A DNA stretch of 64,000 nt, taken from the NCBI GenBank assembly GCA_017506865.1, contig JAFCMP010000542.1, forward strand, positions 372,001 through 436,000, written 5' to 3'. Shown one piece after another: positions 34,956 through 47,541 of this stretch; the first letter of the stretch is position 1; every line of letters begins with the position of its first letter. The DNA comes from Tribonema minus. Lineage: Eukaryota > Sar > Xanthophyceae > Tribonematales > Tribonemataceae. The notes under the pieces are model-generated. The model searched no databases. It had not been told where the DNA came from and saw only the letters and a program-made list of their open reading frames with translations. Position numbers and translations under genes: made by a program.

Positions 34956-37900
34956 CTAGACTGTACCAACATTGACTTGAACCTGCGAGGCCACCAGTTG
35001 CTGCATGACAGTCTCCATCATGCCTGCAGGCGTGGGCTTCGGTAATACTATGCTGGCGCCAGCGTTCAGGAGGGTCGCCTCAGATATGTCCGATACATCT
35101 GCCGCACAAGAGCAGGTGACAGCAGATGTACTGTGTCAGCGTACAGCACGTGCAGCAAACACCGCAGTGATGTGGGCGGCTGCATACACATATGTACACA
35201 TGTAAATGTATGCAAGTGAAGTTCGTGTGAATCTACTTCCAAACATGGCCTTGCATTGGTAATGCTGTTAAATCTCCAAGGATAGATTTCACAAATGGTG
35301 CGTCCCTCAAAATACTTCATGTCACGCAACTGGAGGTGTGCTGAATCTCTGGCACGAAATTCAAACAAAGAATGTCGCCCGTGGCTTAGCACGCAATGCA
35401 TACACCCACTCAGCATCATGATGCTGCTTGAGGCACACACTACACACACACACACACGTAGCCGTCACCCTAACCCTGGCCCCTAGGTACTATGGAGACT
35501 GACCTGTATGATTACGGTGCAGGCGGCGCGTCTCTCTGTCCACTGATTCAGAAGTTGAAGTTGCCATCAACGTGTTGCAATGTAAAACAGCATACAACAT
35601 AGCTTCGTAAGAAAACGGTAGTGCAGATACCTGACTATAGTACACCTGCGCGTGCACTGATGGCCACAGGCGGCTGAAGGCTTCACCTGGTCCTTACTCT
35701 TCATTTCAGCCCTTTAAGGTGCTACAAAGCCTGCGCAATCACGATGCTGTGACTTGAAAATGCAGCCCTCTCATTCCATTGTTCGTGCAACCATCAAGTA
35801 ACGCATAAGCCCACCTGCCGTATACGCCGCGATGGGCACGGGCCGCAGTTCCCTCTCCTTCTCCATCGCGCGTATCCGCATGATGGCCTCCTTGCCGCTC
35901 ATGCGCGGCATGTGATAATCCATGAGGATTGCGTGAACCGTCTGCTCCCCCGTCATGATGATCTGCTCGTACTTGCTCACAGCCTGATCGCCATCGGACG
36001 CCGTTATGAATGTGGCACCGTCCCCCAGTGCCAGCGTCAGCTTCCTCTCGCACAGCCGCACGTTGAGCTGGCTGTCATCCACGATGAACACCAGCGGATT
36101 CTTCACCTGCGCCGTGGAAAAGCCGTTTCTGCCATCAACTGTGTTGTGAGCCTTCCGCAGCACGTGCTGCTTGGACCTGCCAGAGGGGCTGGCGCCGCCG
36201 CCGCTGCCGCTGCCGCCGCCACTGCCATCATCATGCGCCGGCAGCAGCGGCACGGCGAAGCAGAAGGTTGTGCCCTTGCCAGGGTTAGATGCCACGCCTA
36301 GCGTGCCGCCGTGCTTCTTGACGTGCGAGAGGCAGATGTACAGGCCCAGTCCCGTGCCCTGGTGCGTCTTGGACACCCCTGAGGAGAGCTGGTGGAAGGG
36401 CCTGCGGGGGGTGCGTCACAAGGTGAAGTGGGTGCGATCATGGTTTTTCTGCTATGCATGACTCGCGTACTTGACTTGTTCACCTCCAGTACTCAAGTAT
36501 CACAACACGCTTGCTTGTTTGGTACCACTTTCTTCATGGCATGGTCCTGCTGCTGTGAACATGCATCCGCGGGTGCTTGCGCTAGGGCCTTCTGTGTATA
36601 AATCACGTACTTCATGCACATACTTCAAGCGCTTCTGTGCTTACCAGCCTGAGGTCTAAGGTTAGCAGTGTCTTGAAAGCAGGGTGCTGTGACAGTCACT
36701 GCTGCTTGAGGTAACGTCGTCTGCTTCATATGGTATTCTTAATGCACCTCATGCATGAGAGATGATGCTGTCATGCCGCTGCCAAGCAATGCCTGTTTTG
36801 CCATGTACAAAGAGAGCACGCTGGTAGGATACATCTGCTGATTGCCCATTGATCATGTATGCTTTGAAAACAGCAAGGCATGCATCTTCGAGCTTAGAAA
36901 GACCTGGGTGCGCTGAGGCAAAGGCTCTACTGTCAATGCTAAATTAGGCTTAGCGTCAGTGTGGGAAGTGATGCATGTGAAAAACATGCGGCATACATGT
37001 CAGAGGTGTGCAGCGACCGGCCACTCTGCAAAATATGAATATTTGACATATAATCTGTAGCTATTGTTACATCTTTTGGTGCTATACTGTAGCAGCTTGC
37101 AAACTGAAATGATGTCACCGCGACGTTGTAACCCTTTGTCAGGGAAATGCTGGCTGTTCGTTTGTTGAAATTGACAGTAAATTGATGTGTAATCATACTT
37201 CAACCTGGTGACAGTTAAACTCCAACCTCAAGCTACCTTCAACTTCAACATCTCTGCTGAATGTGCATATCACAGCTCAACCTGCCTCAACTTCAATAAA
37301 CCCGCCGTAAAATCTGGACACATCGTTACTGTTGCAACGAAAGCTCCAACAATTACAAAGGGCCGGACAAAACGCCGACTACCTAGTCCCTTCTTGTGAG
37401 TGACTATGACCGCCCCAAGGGAGGCCAGGTATTCCGTGTGTTCCTAGGATTTGAAATCCATGCAGCAACGCGGTTGGCGATGCGCCCCAAGAACTCGGAT
37501 ACTGGTGCTGCTACACAGCTCCAGACCAGCAGTCGCTCTCTGCGTGTGTACGCCTACTTGGTACTACTCACTCGACGACTCAACGACTCACTTGAGCATG
37601 TTCTTGATGTCCTCCTCGCTGTTGATCCCAGGCCCAGTATCCTCCACCTCCAGGCAGCACCAGACGGCAGAGTCCATCTGAGTCGTTGTCCACGAGTCGG
37701 GTGTGGCTGGCGACGCACCGTCTGGCTGCTCCCAGTAACTGATGTCACAATCGGCGGTACACTCGTGCCACCATGCGCACACGTCGCGATACGAGGCTGC
37801 GCTGTGCATGCCCATGATCACTTGGCCGCCGGCGGGTGTGAACTTGATGGCGTTATTAAGGAGGTTCTGGAGGACCTGGGGGCCAGCAGCGGAGCGGTGG

Positions 37901-39604
37901 GGTGGGTGCCGCAACAGACACATCAGTGAGAGAGGGTTTGAAGGTGAGGTTGAAGTTGTTCGCAACGTGGAAGATATTGAGTAGATGCTTGGTCTTTAGT
38001 TAGGTGCGGAGCGATGTGATGATTGACAGTGCTCAGAAGTTGTAGAAGCAGGTTGCGGTGCTGCAGCCAGTATACTGCATGATTGAGCCCCTGAGGAGTC
38101 AATTGCAAAATGGTGCTGCGTTGCGTGACCAGGAGGGTTGCGGCGCCATGGCCATGTACTGAAATAGCAGTGCATGCGGCCTGGACTATGTGCGAAGGTC
38201 ACTGCGGCATGCGGCAGCAACTAGCAAAGCTAGGTGAATGGCTTCGGGCAGAAGCACTTGAGCACACGAGGGAGCTAGAATCTTCACAGTGGCACGGCTG
38301 GCAGCTGAGCATTACATCAGTGGTCTTGAGAAGCGCGCGCCAGACAGCCATGCAGGGCGGTGGTCTCCCTAAGGATCCCCTCAGATACAGTGGGTCAGCT
38401 GTGCTGCGCCCTGCCCGGGAGTATGTCTACGGGCAAGAGTTCGGTAGCGTCATGACTCGCTGTGCTAAGTAGCCTGCTCCGGCGCACAATTGCTCCAGAC
38501 AGGTATGTAAAGCGACCACCTGCCCCGGAGCACCATCAGATGCAGGCCCATGAGAACTGCCATGGCGACCACCCAATACTAACCGGTCCCTGACCCTAAG
38601 CCTTACGCAAAACTAATGCTAACCCTAGCCTAACACTAGCGACGCAGCCGCGCAGCATCACCAAATACTGTCGCAGTCCACAACCACTGCCACACAGAGA
38701 ACCAGAGAGCCCTCATGGCTCAGGTTGGCTGGATGGTTATGGTGGTGCATTGCTGAGCACTGATGTCCTCCACGACTGCTCATGGCTGCACTGTTGCAGA
38801 TACCTGTGAAGTCTGATTGAAAAGCAGCCTCTTCCCTCTCTTGACGATGCGCACATGTAATACTCGCTATGCACACAGTGCGTCAAGTTCACCTGCAGAA
38901 TCAGCATGACGTCGCCCACCACATGCGCCTGTGAGATGGGTGTGTTCAGCGGCACCGGCGATGGCGAGCGCACTTGCAGCGTCAATCTGCGCCCGACCTC
39001 CTCCCCAGGACTGTTCCCCCTGCGCGCATGCTGGATGCTTATCTTCAGCCCCTTCGACACCGCAAAAGGCTTCATGACGGTGTAGGCATCGTATAGCATG
39101 GCGCTCGGGCTGAAAGCCTCCATGTTGAGCGTCAGGTGGTATTTATTCTTGGCCACCGCGAGGATGTCGTTGAGTGTGTGAAGGAGCTTATCGCCGCAGT
39201 CCAGGGCCCCCGTGACTATCTCTTGGCAGGCAGCCGTGTCGAGTTTGTCCGAGGCGTCCAGCAGCAGCTGCAGGGAGCTCATGACGCCGTGGAAGGGCGT
39301 TCTGTGGGCAGCGAGAGAGAGGTTGCAGTGATGCGCGAGATCAGAGGCGTTCTATTCAAGTTCGCAGAGAGAATCATGACGATTGCAGCGATGCGCGCCA
39401 TCAGAGCCATGTATGCGCCCACCATGCGGACTAGCATCATACCTTGTTGAATGACGCGCGCATGCATCCTGACGAGCGTCATGAGGATTGTGGCAGAAAA
39501 CGTACAGCAGCATGCAGAACTCAATGTCTTCAGGGGTCCAAGAAACCGTTTTCAGGAATGTTGAGATGGCCGGTGTGATCGTGCAGATGAGCATCATCTT
39601 AGAA

Positions 39605-39650
<46 letters not shown>

Positions 39651-42600
39651 ACCCACAGACTAGTGCTGGCCGATCCTGGTATGTACGCTCTCGCAAACAA
39701 TTACCCAAAGTCCGTTGTGCTATCAGGTTAAAAAGGACCTAAACCTACTGTAACTCTACAACACAGTGGGGAGCACACTTCAACAGATAAGTCTAAGCAA
39801 TTAGTTGCACCCCATGCAATAAGGAAGAGACTGCAATTTTGTGCGTTGACCCAGTGATGATGTTCTGCTGTGCTTACGGGAATCGCCGCCAGCATGCACA
39901 CGCTCACATCTACTGTACTGTACTGTACTGTACTGTACACTTGTCCTGTTGAGCGCTGATGTGAGAAGCCCAAAGGTACACGCATGGTCTCATGAGCCGG
40001 GTCGCAGTGTGGCACTTCATGTAGACGATATCGGGACAATGTAGCTGCTCAAAGCACACCACACCATGTTCCAGCAGACTTGATCATGGCTGCACTGTTG
40101 CCACGTTCCTGTGAACTGCTGATAGTCTGGGTGTTGCTCGAAGTGCTCAACTCAAAAGGCATTAATTCTGCCACAACAGCACACCTGCAGAGGTTTCGAA
40201 GTGCCCAACGCAAAAGGCATTAATTCTGCCACAACAGTACACGTGCAGAGGTTACAGCATATTTGAAGAGTGTATCACTGCCGCATGACATTTTATCGTC
40301 AATGCAATGTTGACTGCATGGTCTCTTGCTCATGCACTAAGGCTCCAGGTTGTCTATGCCCCGTACTGCTTGTACTGACATCACATCACGTAGCTCTAAG
40401 TACAATTCATTCGTGTCTGATGTGTATGAGCAATGACATGTTGGGTAAGGCCACACCATGCAATGAAACAATGGTGATTGTGACAGGACCCATGTGCATT
40501 CGTAAATGCCCGTTGCTTCACGCTGACTACTGACGATTTGCATGGCCATCCATTCATTTCATCGACGCTTATACTCAGGGCCACCTAGACTAGATGTGTC
40601 GACACTACTTCACAACCACAAGTACTCTCTCACCCACCTCAGCTCGTGGCTCATGTGCGCAAAGTACTCATAGTTCTTCAGCGCCGTGCGCTGGCTCTCG
40701 AGGCACTCGTTGTTGGACCTCTCCAGCGACAGCTCAAACGACCGCAGCATCTCGGTGTGCAGATAGTCCTTGAATGCGTCAAACAGGGTGTTGATGATAT
40801 CGCCGTCTGCATCTGTCCACGGCTTGCTCTCGATACGCCCCTTCTCCACATACAAGGCAAACGACGTGCGCGGTTCCAGCAGGCCATTCAGCCCCACCAC
40901 CTTGGCCTCATCTGGGCACCCACCCCAGGCGACATCTGCGGCGTGGCTCGTGCGCACCAGCACCAGCTGCAGGCGCTTGGCCTTTAGAAAAGCGACGCCG
41001 CAGCCGTCGCCCGAGAGGCCCGAGGCGAACGACGACAGCAGCAGCACCTGCTCCGCGTTGCAGCGCCTGTTGAGCTCGCGCAGCCCCCACTGGTTGGGCA
41101 GCACGCCCTTGTTGCCGTAGCTCGCCGAGACAAGGTTGCCCTCGCACATTACGATGGCCTCAACCTCCAGCACGCTGAGCAGCGCTGCTGCGTGCTCGTC
41201 GAGATAGGCAAACACGCTGGGGGCTTCTGCGAGTGCGCCGAGCGCTGCCACGAGGTTGAGCTTCCGCTGCACGTACGCCTCACGCAGAAAGGCGTCGATG
41301 CGCACGGAGCTCATGCGCGCGACCATCTCCACCATGATGCGCTGCTCCACGGTGGGCGACACGGGCGCGCTGTAGGAGTGGAAGACGTACAGGCCCCAGA
41401 GCGCGTCGTTGACGACGATGGCGATGCTCATACTGGCGGTCACGCCCATGTTGCGCAGGTACGCAATGTGTACCTTGGAGGCTGCGCGCAGCGACGACAT
41501 GGACAGGTCCAGCTGCGCGCCGGAGGGCAGAGCTGCGCCGATCACCTGCGCGCAGCACAGGGGTATGCAGGTATATGATACAGGAAGACGTAAAGGTGGT
41601 GACGTACGTATATAATATAGGCAGACGTTAAGGTGGCGACTTGAGCGCTGCCCCAACGACCTGAGTGCAAGGGGGTATGCAGGTATACATGGACAGGTGG
41701 ACATGGACAGGTCCAGCTGCGCACCGGAGGGCAGCGCTGCGCCGATCACCTGCGGCAGCGAGCAGTGGCGGTTACATGTTTACAAGCACGTCCCAGGTGC
41801 AGACGCCATCATCCTGGAGAAAATGTATATATGCGCTACGCAGCTGCGGTCCACCCGACATGGGGCAGCACATCGCGCGCTTGAACCCTGGTATGCAGAT
41901 GGCATATTCTGGCTTGATGGCAGCACCACGACCATATATCGCAAGTACATTCGCATCATACTCCAAGCGTGTCAAGACGCGTGCACTGGGCGCAGCACGA
42001 TCGACTGTCTAGCTAGTGCAATCAGTTTCTGGGCTGCTGCGATATGGTGTGCACCATGCATTCACATATGCGTTCATATGTCTTGGCTATTAATATGCAC
42101 GAGACAGCAAATCCTTCCGGGGCCTTCAGAAGCACACTGTTGCGAGTACTTGTACGCCATGCACTAGGAGGCCTGTCACCAAGTGAGCTCAGCGTGATCT
42201 TGCTGCTTTCACGGAAGCACAACACCGTTATCACAAATAGCACAGTGAGCGTGACAAGCACTCAACTGCTCATCAGACGAAAACAAGAAATGTCCATCAC
42301 GCCGGCTAGCACGCAAACTATAGTCTGAGGGTTTGCACAAGCCGGAAGGTGCTGCTACACCGTGTGACACTACGAACGCAGTCTGTTGAGGGAGCGCACT
42401 TTACCAAATTGTTTTTGTTAGACACTGACCTGTACATCGGTTGCATTGACATCGTGGATGAGCCGCATTCCATTGAGCAAGAACAGCTTCCGGGCAGGAG
42501 CTGGGATGTCACCAGAGGGAAACCGCAAGCCAGCATAGGAGCTGGTGATTGTGTTGGGTCTGATGTGTTCATAGATGACTTCGCCTGCCAGATCGTCTTT

Positions 42601-45600
42601 GAACCTGCCATCACACACCGTAACGAGTAGGCACATGCTTGTGTCAATGCCCACGTGCAGTAAGCAGGTGCTATGATGTCAATATTATGGAGTACACAGC
42701 AGCACTTAGGTGCCGGTGTCAACTTCAGCTTGGGCTTCACAGATTAAAAGCACAAAATCGTGTTTGTTGGAAGACCGAGTAATAAGATGAGTTTCACCGA
42801 GGTTTACTCGCTTTTTGGGGTCCCCGACACCCCAATTTCAATCGGTGATAAGTCACACATTGTGCCAGAGGGGCATCTCATACTTATTCAATCTGGTGCC
42901 CAGCACCAATTATTCCCAAAGCTGGCAATGTGGTTGTGTGCAGCACTGCCTGCTCCGATCGGTCAGCGATCAGCTGTTTTGGACCTTTGACTCAGCAAGC
43001 CTCAAAACCCAATTGACTATACAAGGCGGAAGCAGCTGCCTGGCTTTTGAAAACAATGCTGCTGAACTGCAAGCAATGGCAGCGGCAGATGCGGCATGTA
43101 TTTAATACTAGTGGATGTGGAAGAGCTGGAAGCCCCACTGCCTGCCTGCAGTAGCAGCCACATACTTCCAGTTAGAGGGCAATGACCGCTTGACGAGCAT
43201 AGTGGCAAAATATGCAGAAACTGCGTGATTGTGTAAGATCGCGGGATGATAGAAGCTGTTGGGCTCCTGTAAACACAACGCGGGTGAGAAACAGCTGCTG
43301 GGCTCAAGCTCACTTAAATCTCCGCCTGCATCACATGTCAAAACTCTGCTATTAGCCGCAAGTTACTGGTCGTTTACTCGGGAGACACAGTAAACGCTTG
43401 CTAGTAGAGACTCGTTTCTTTGGTTGCACCACATGTATCATGAGTCGATCTTTTTGCCAGAAATGTACTCTGTATCAATTCATTGACAACTCGTATTTGA
43501 CAAGTAGATCCACCAACCAGGGTTCAATACGTCTATCGCAATTGGGTGTTGTCTCAAACGATGGTACATAATATCAGGCTTGATGTTGTGCCTGCTACCA
43601 TTTGTTGTATGCGCCCAAACAGGTATAGGTACCTCAAGGCTTGCAACAAATGTTCATGGCCACAAAGAAGCGTTAGGGCCGTTCTGCGCTGAGGCTTTTT
43701 GCGTGAATATGGATGAAAAACACGTGAATGTTGTGGCATATTGCAGATGGATTCACAGCGCCCTTTGGAGGGCCGCGAAGAACAACTAAGTGAATGAATA
43801 GGAAACCAGCCAATCAGATCGCGCCCAGCTGGTGATGAGGGTCGCTGGCCGTGCGTCACTCAGCATGCCCAGGCAGGCGAGAGTGGCTGTGCAGCCCCAT
43901 GACCACTAGGTACCAAGCCGCTGCTGCCTGCGCCACGAGCCGTGTGCTGAAGGGCCACACCTGCGCTGGTCGTTAGCGCTGCGAGTGACGTCGTGTTGGC
44001 CACGTATGTGAAACTAGGGGCCTGTGCAGAACACGGTTTAGAATTCACGCCTGGATTCACGGCGCAAACTGGCGGTGCAGAACGGGTCTTAACGCAATTC
44101 ATTATTCACTTTTGCTCTCACCAACAGTGATGACTGAGCTTGTGCTGACCCTGCCAGAGGCTGCCTTTCTGGGGCAACACATGCCCACTTGGCAATAACA
44201 TCACCCGCTGCCAGAAACCTCAAGTATTCCAGTATGTACTTGCACTTGAACTTGCAGTAGACTGCGTGACGCACCTGTAGACCATGCCGCGGTCATACAG
44301 CGGCAGTATGTCCATGACGGCATCACAGAACGCGGCGGTGGTGGAAAGTATGCTCGTGCCAGCGCGTACACGCCCCATGATGTCGCCGCACATTAGCACG
44401 TCGGCGTTGGGGATGGACCGCTCTGTGTGCCCCTGCTTAGATTCAATTGACATATGCCAAGATGAAAGTCAGCGGTGCGAATGCAGGGCAGCATATGCCA
44501 CTAGTTCTGGCAGTGCCTGCTGCGTGCACAACGACCACTTGGCTGCTGAGTGACTGCACTGGCAGCGCTACAGAATGGGTGCAGGGGGGTAGGCCAGAAA
44601 GCTCAATGCTTGAAGAAAAACCTTGTTGTGAAGACAAGGGGGTAAGGGGGGGGGGGGTTGGCCGGTTGACCAGGACACAGGCTAGTAGTGATACAGTACA
44701 TTTTTAAGTAACCAGCAGCAGCAGCAAGTGGCAGCAGAACCAACAGCACTGGCAGAGCTGCTTTCCACCCACACACGTAGTCTCTCACAGCACCTTGCTA
44801 CGGCGGGGCATCAATGCGCTCTTAAGGCTTGACAACGTGCAGCAACAAAGATTATCATAGTCACTACAGCACTACATTGTAGTGCCGACATCAATAAAAA
44901 AGCTGCAATCAGCACTGCAGTGCAGGCAAAGCAAACCAAACCACTTTACAAATCGCACTACAAAATGTACATTTCATAATGCGTCTGAGAAATGCTTCAT
45001 GAGCCTACAAATTTCAGCTGATAGGGCTCTATTGATCCACGCAGCAACTTGAACCTAGCCATGAGTGGAGATAGTATGGTGTACCATGACACGTTGACAT
45101 TGACAAGTGACTTAGTGCTGCAACGTTGTTGCGTGCCATCTCACAACATTCCCTGACAATGTGTGGAGCTGCTCCAGTAGTGCTCAGTGCTCAGCATCTG
45201 TCACAGTTATTGTATCAGGTCAGCAGCAGCTGCATGCTGTTGCTACTGTAGCTTGCAAGCACCACTAGTACTACCAGTATACTACCAGTAGTACAATCAA
45301 GTTGGTATGCATATACTGTGTGTTACTTCAAAGTAAAGCATCACCTGTGCGTTCTCCAGCTCCAGAAGGATTATGCCCTCATTTGCCGCCACGACCGAGC
45401 AGCACAAGGGCCACACGCGCTCTGCACCATCAACAACGCCTATGGGGTTGCCCCTGCTCAGCACGTGCAGAGCGCCAAAACTGCGAGATCCATGCGCCTG
45501 GTACTTCAAGTTGGGCACTGCTGCTGCCGCTCCTGGCCTCGCCGATGCTGCATCGGGCTGTACTGCCACCGCAGGTGCCGCCAACGATGCAGTGGCACTC

Positions 45601-47541
45601 ACGCCACAGGTACTGTGCTGTTCCTGGGAGAACACCTGAAACCGACGAATGAGCTGCGTGCACCGTGGAGAAATGGCGCCGCACAGTAATTTAGAATGCA
45701 ATCGGTCAAAAACTGCACGACGACCTGCCAGTGGGTCAACCCTTCAACCGTTCAACAACATTTGCAGCAACAGTGACTCATGCTGTGTGTAACATGCTGC
45801 ATGCAGTGGCCAAATTGGAAGGGTCAATATATGATTATAGAGCGCTGTCAATAGCTGCTGCACCTCCTGTGTTTGGGCTACCAGCTGGAGCTGGCCTACC
45901 GAACACGTGAGACCTTTCCATACTGAACACCCATGCCCTCGAACGCTACAAAGCTCGCACACAGAAGTCGTTTGACCTGTGGATATGATGGCACTGTTTG
46001 ACTCGTGGCCAATGACTGCAACAGCGGCGACCACGGTTATTGGTGGAAGGCACTTGCGGCTACCCATCCTTTGTCACCTACAGCTCTACGATCTTTCGAT
46101 TCGTTTCCATTATAGTTGTTGACTTGCAGAACACGATTTTCAAGCATCATGATGGTTTATAGCTCATCATATTTGAATCATTGCTGCATGATGCATGGAA
46201 AAGGGCCTTCAGAAGCAGGAGGCCACTGGCAGGGGCAGACTGTCGGTGAGTGTTTGACACCACAGAGCATGAACTGTTGAAACCGCTGAGAGCACATGAA
46301 GTTGTAGGCCGCCTGTCACACTGTGTCTGGCACACCCGATTCAGAGTTGAGTTGATGTGCCACTGCAGTGAATGCACCAAAATGGGTGAGGATGCTTTCA
46401 GAAAATGTGAGTTTACCTTAGTGCAGGCTGATGTGTACTACCTCTGACAGTTCCATGTCGGACATCATGGTCATCGCCTGCAGTCACTGTTGCGCCAGCA
46501 TAATCGGACACAATGTGCCACAGTCATCGCCTGCCATGGCCAGCAGTTACAGTAATTGTTGGGCCAGCGTAATTGGACACGATGTGCTACAGTCTTTGTC
46601 ACTGTGCATGCACCATCATGGTGGGCACAAAACCGTTTGACATTGAAGTTCTTTGCATGATGCTGACACGCCAGGGCCAGCCTGATGCCCTAGGAGCTGC
46701 AATAACTTGCCGCCAGCCTGAGAGTGTGTGCCGAAGTGCCACTGGTATGCTGTTGCTGATATGCTGTGGTGAGAATAAACTAGGCACTGCAAATGGCAGT
46801 TCGGTTTCAAAAGGTCGGTCAATCACCGTAGTTGCTAGTAGTTGTAGATGACACATCGTGTTGTCCGTGGTCATGCAATGCCGACTACTAGTACAGTAAC
46901 TAGCAGCTAAGCCTACTAGGGCCTATCAGCCTGAGGCTGCCAGCCTGCCAGCTGAGGCTGAGTGCGCAGCAGCTGCGGCAGTACGTGATGCTTTACGAAG
47001 GAAACATGCAGGACAACGCTCGTTGCGTCACGCCGGTGGACTTTATGATCAGTGCTACAATTAGGGAACAAAGACTCTCTGAGTGTTTGACAGGTGGAAA
47101 TGTTACTGTAACAGTTGATCTTCAGAGTGATGCCATCTATCACTTACGTACACAGTAACGAAAATAGTAGATGCAAGTTTTTTCACTCTAAGTACATACC
47201 AAGATGCAGGCTGTCCACTACGTGCAGCCGAGCTGAGTGCACATTAGTTCAGTTCGGGCATCCGATCATCGGTTTACACAAGTTGAAGCTTTTCTGACCT
47301 GCAGTACGGTGGCCACTGCCGCATCTCCGAGCAGTAAACCCAGGTTTTCGCCCATTATACTTCTCACATCTTGGATTGCTGTAAGCCATGGTGCCTCCGC
47401 TACATTTTCAGACAACGCGACGACGCTCAGGTCCCCGTCTGTGAGCTTGACTGCTAGAAGGTATCCGATTCTCTGGATGGCGCCAATTTCATGGAGTTTC
47501 TCCTTGTCGCAAACCGTTAGGATAGGTTCCAGCTGCTCCAT
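34956..47541 (-). CDS. Bacteriophytochrome-type phytochrome hybrid histidine kinase (PAS-GAF-PHY-HisKA-HATPase-REC)
   Basis: Exons: 47541-47299, 45635-45345, 44432-44275, 42604-42430, 41545-40638, 39301-38893, 37875-37592, 36401-35815, 35098-34956. All join in phase to 1065 residues, ending in TAG. The PAS domain (~1-180) has Cys11 in LTVCDKEKLHEIGAIQ, the bilin-cysteine position of bacteriophytochromes. GAF (~195-375) has FPSGDIP (D263) and SKVHIAYLRNMGV (H315). The plant/Cph1 cysteine before that His is Val314, so attachment must be through Cys11. PHY (~390-570) has VAWGGCP and EPRTSF. HisKA has the H-box FAHMSHELRTPF (H589). HATPase has the N-box LLNNAIKFTP, the G1 box VEDTGPGI (D807) and the G2 box GTGLGL. 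A Gly/Ser linker leads to a receiver domain with DD931/932, phospho-acceptor D984 (LMDYHMP), T1017 and K1039. Expected role: red/far-red photoreceptor starting a His-Asp phosphorelay in the cytosol or nucleus. Start: ATG at 47541, with an in-frame TAA 39 bases upstream. Every key residue is present. It converges with the DEP kinase gene and diverges from the MYB gene. Confidence 0.93.
39606..39650. repeat. CTG microsatellite in phytochrome intron 5
   Basis: Fifteen consecutive CTG triplets in an intron. The long alanine run in overlapping frames is not a protein. Confidence 0.9.
39911..39938. repeat. TACTG microsatellite
   Basis: Five and a half perfect TACTG units in phytochrome intron 5. 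Confidence 0.9.
40139..40253. repeat. 58-bp two-copy tandem repeat
   Basis: Copies at 40,139-40,195 and 40,197-40,253 are about 90% alike, sharing AAAAGGCATTAATTCTGCCA and CTGCAGAGGTT-like ends. They lie in phytochrome intron 5. Confidence 0.85.
41697..41756 (-). repeat. Copy of the start of phytochrome exon 5, with its acceptor, in intron 4
   Basis: The ~55 bases at 41,497-41,552 (acceptor CGCAG, then codons for VIGAALPSGAQLDLSM) recur here almost perfectly, 204 bases upstream on the coding strand, including a CCGCAG acceptor. The frame between the two copies is open. Using the upstream acceptor would add 68 residues in frame. Confidence 0.85.
43670..44095. mobile_element. Short TIR element (MITE-like), copy A, in phytochrome intron 3
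   Basis: It begins GCGTTAGGGCCGTTCTGCGC and ends with the near-complement of that string (inverted end GCGTTAAGACCCGTTCTGCA). It is about 426 bp with no transposase frame. A second copy, very roughly 80% alike, lies at 61,445-61,830, which supports it as a dispersed non-autonomous DNA transposon. Interior landmarks common to both are TGGTGATGAGGGTCG, TGCGTCACTCAGC and GTGTGCTGAAGGGC. Confidence 0.75.
46466..46594. repeat. Two-copy ~60-bp repeat in phytochrome intron 1
   Basis: The copies share CAGT-A-TGTTG-GCCAGC, TAAT-GGACAC-ATGTGC and ACAGTC, with a period of about 69 bases. Confidence 0.65.

Noticed and set aside
35739..35814. Receiver domain ending at the frame's first stop after AAYTAG
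   Set aside because: A GTGGGC donor follows AAYTA, and a phase-1 exon at 35,098-34,956 supplies the missing conserved lysine and helix.
39352..39708. 118-codon minus frame with Ala run
   Set aside because: Crosses the CTG microsatellite in an intron; not conserved-looking.
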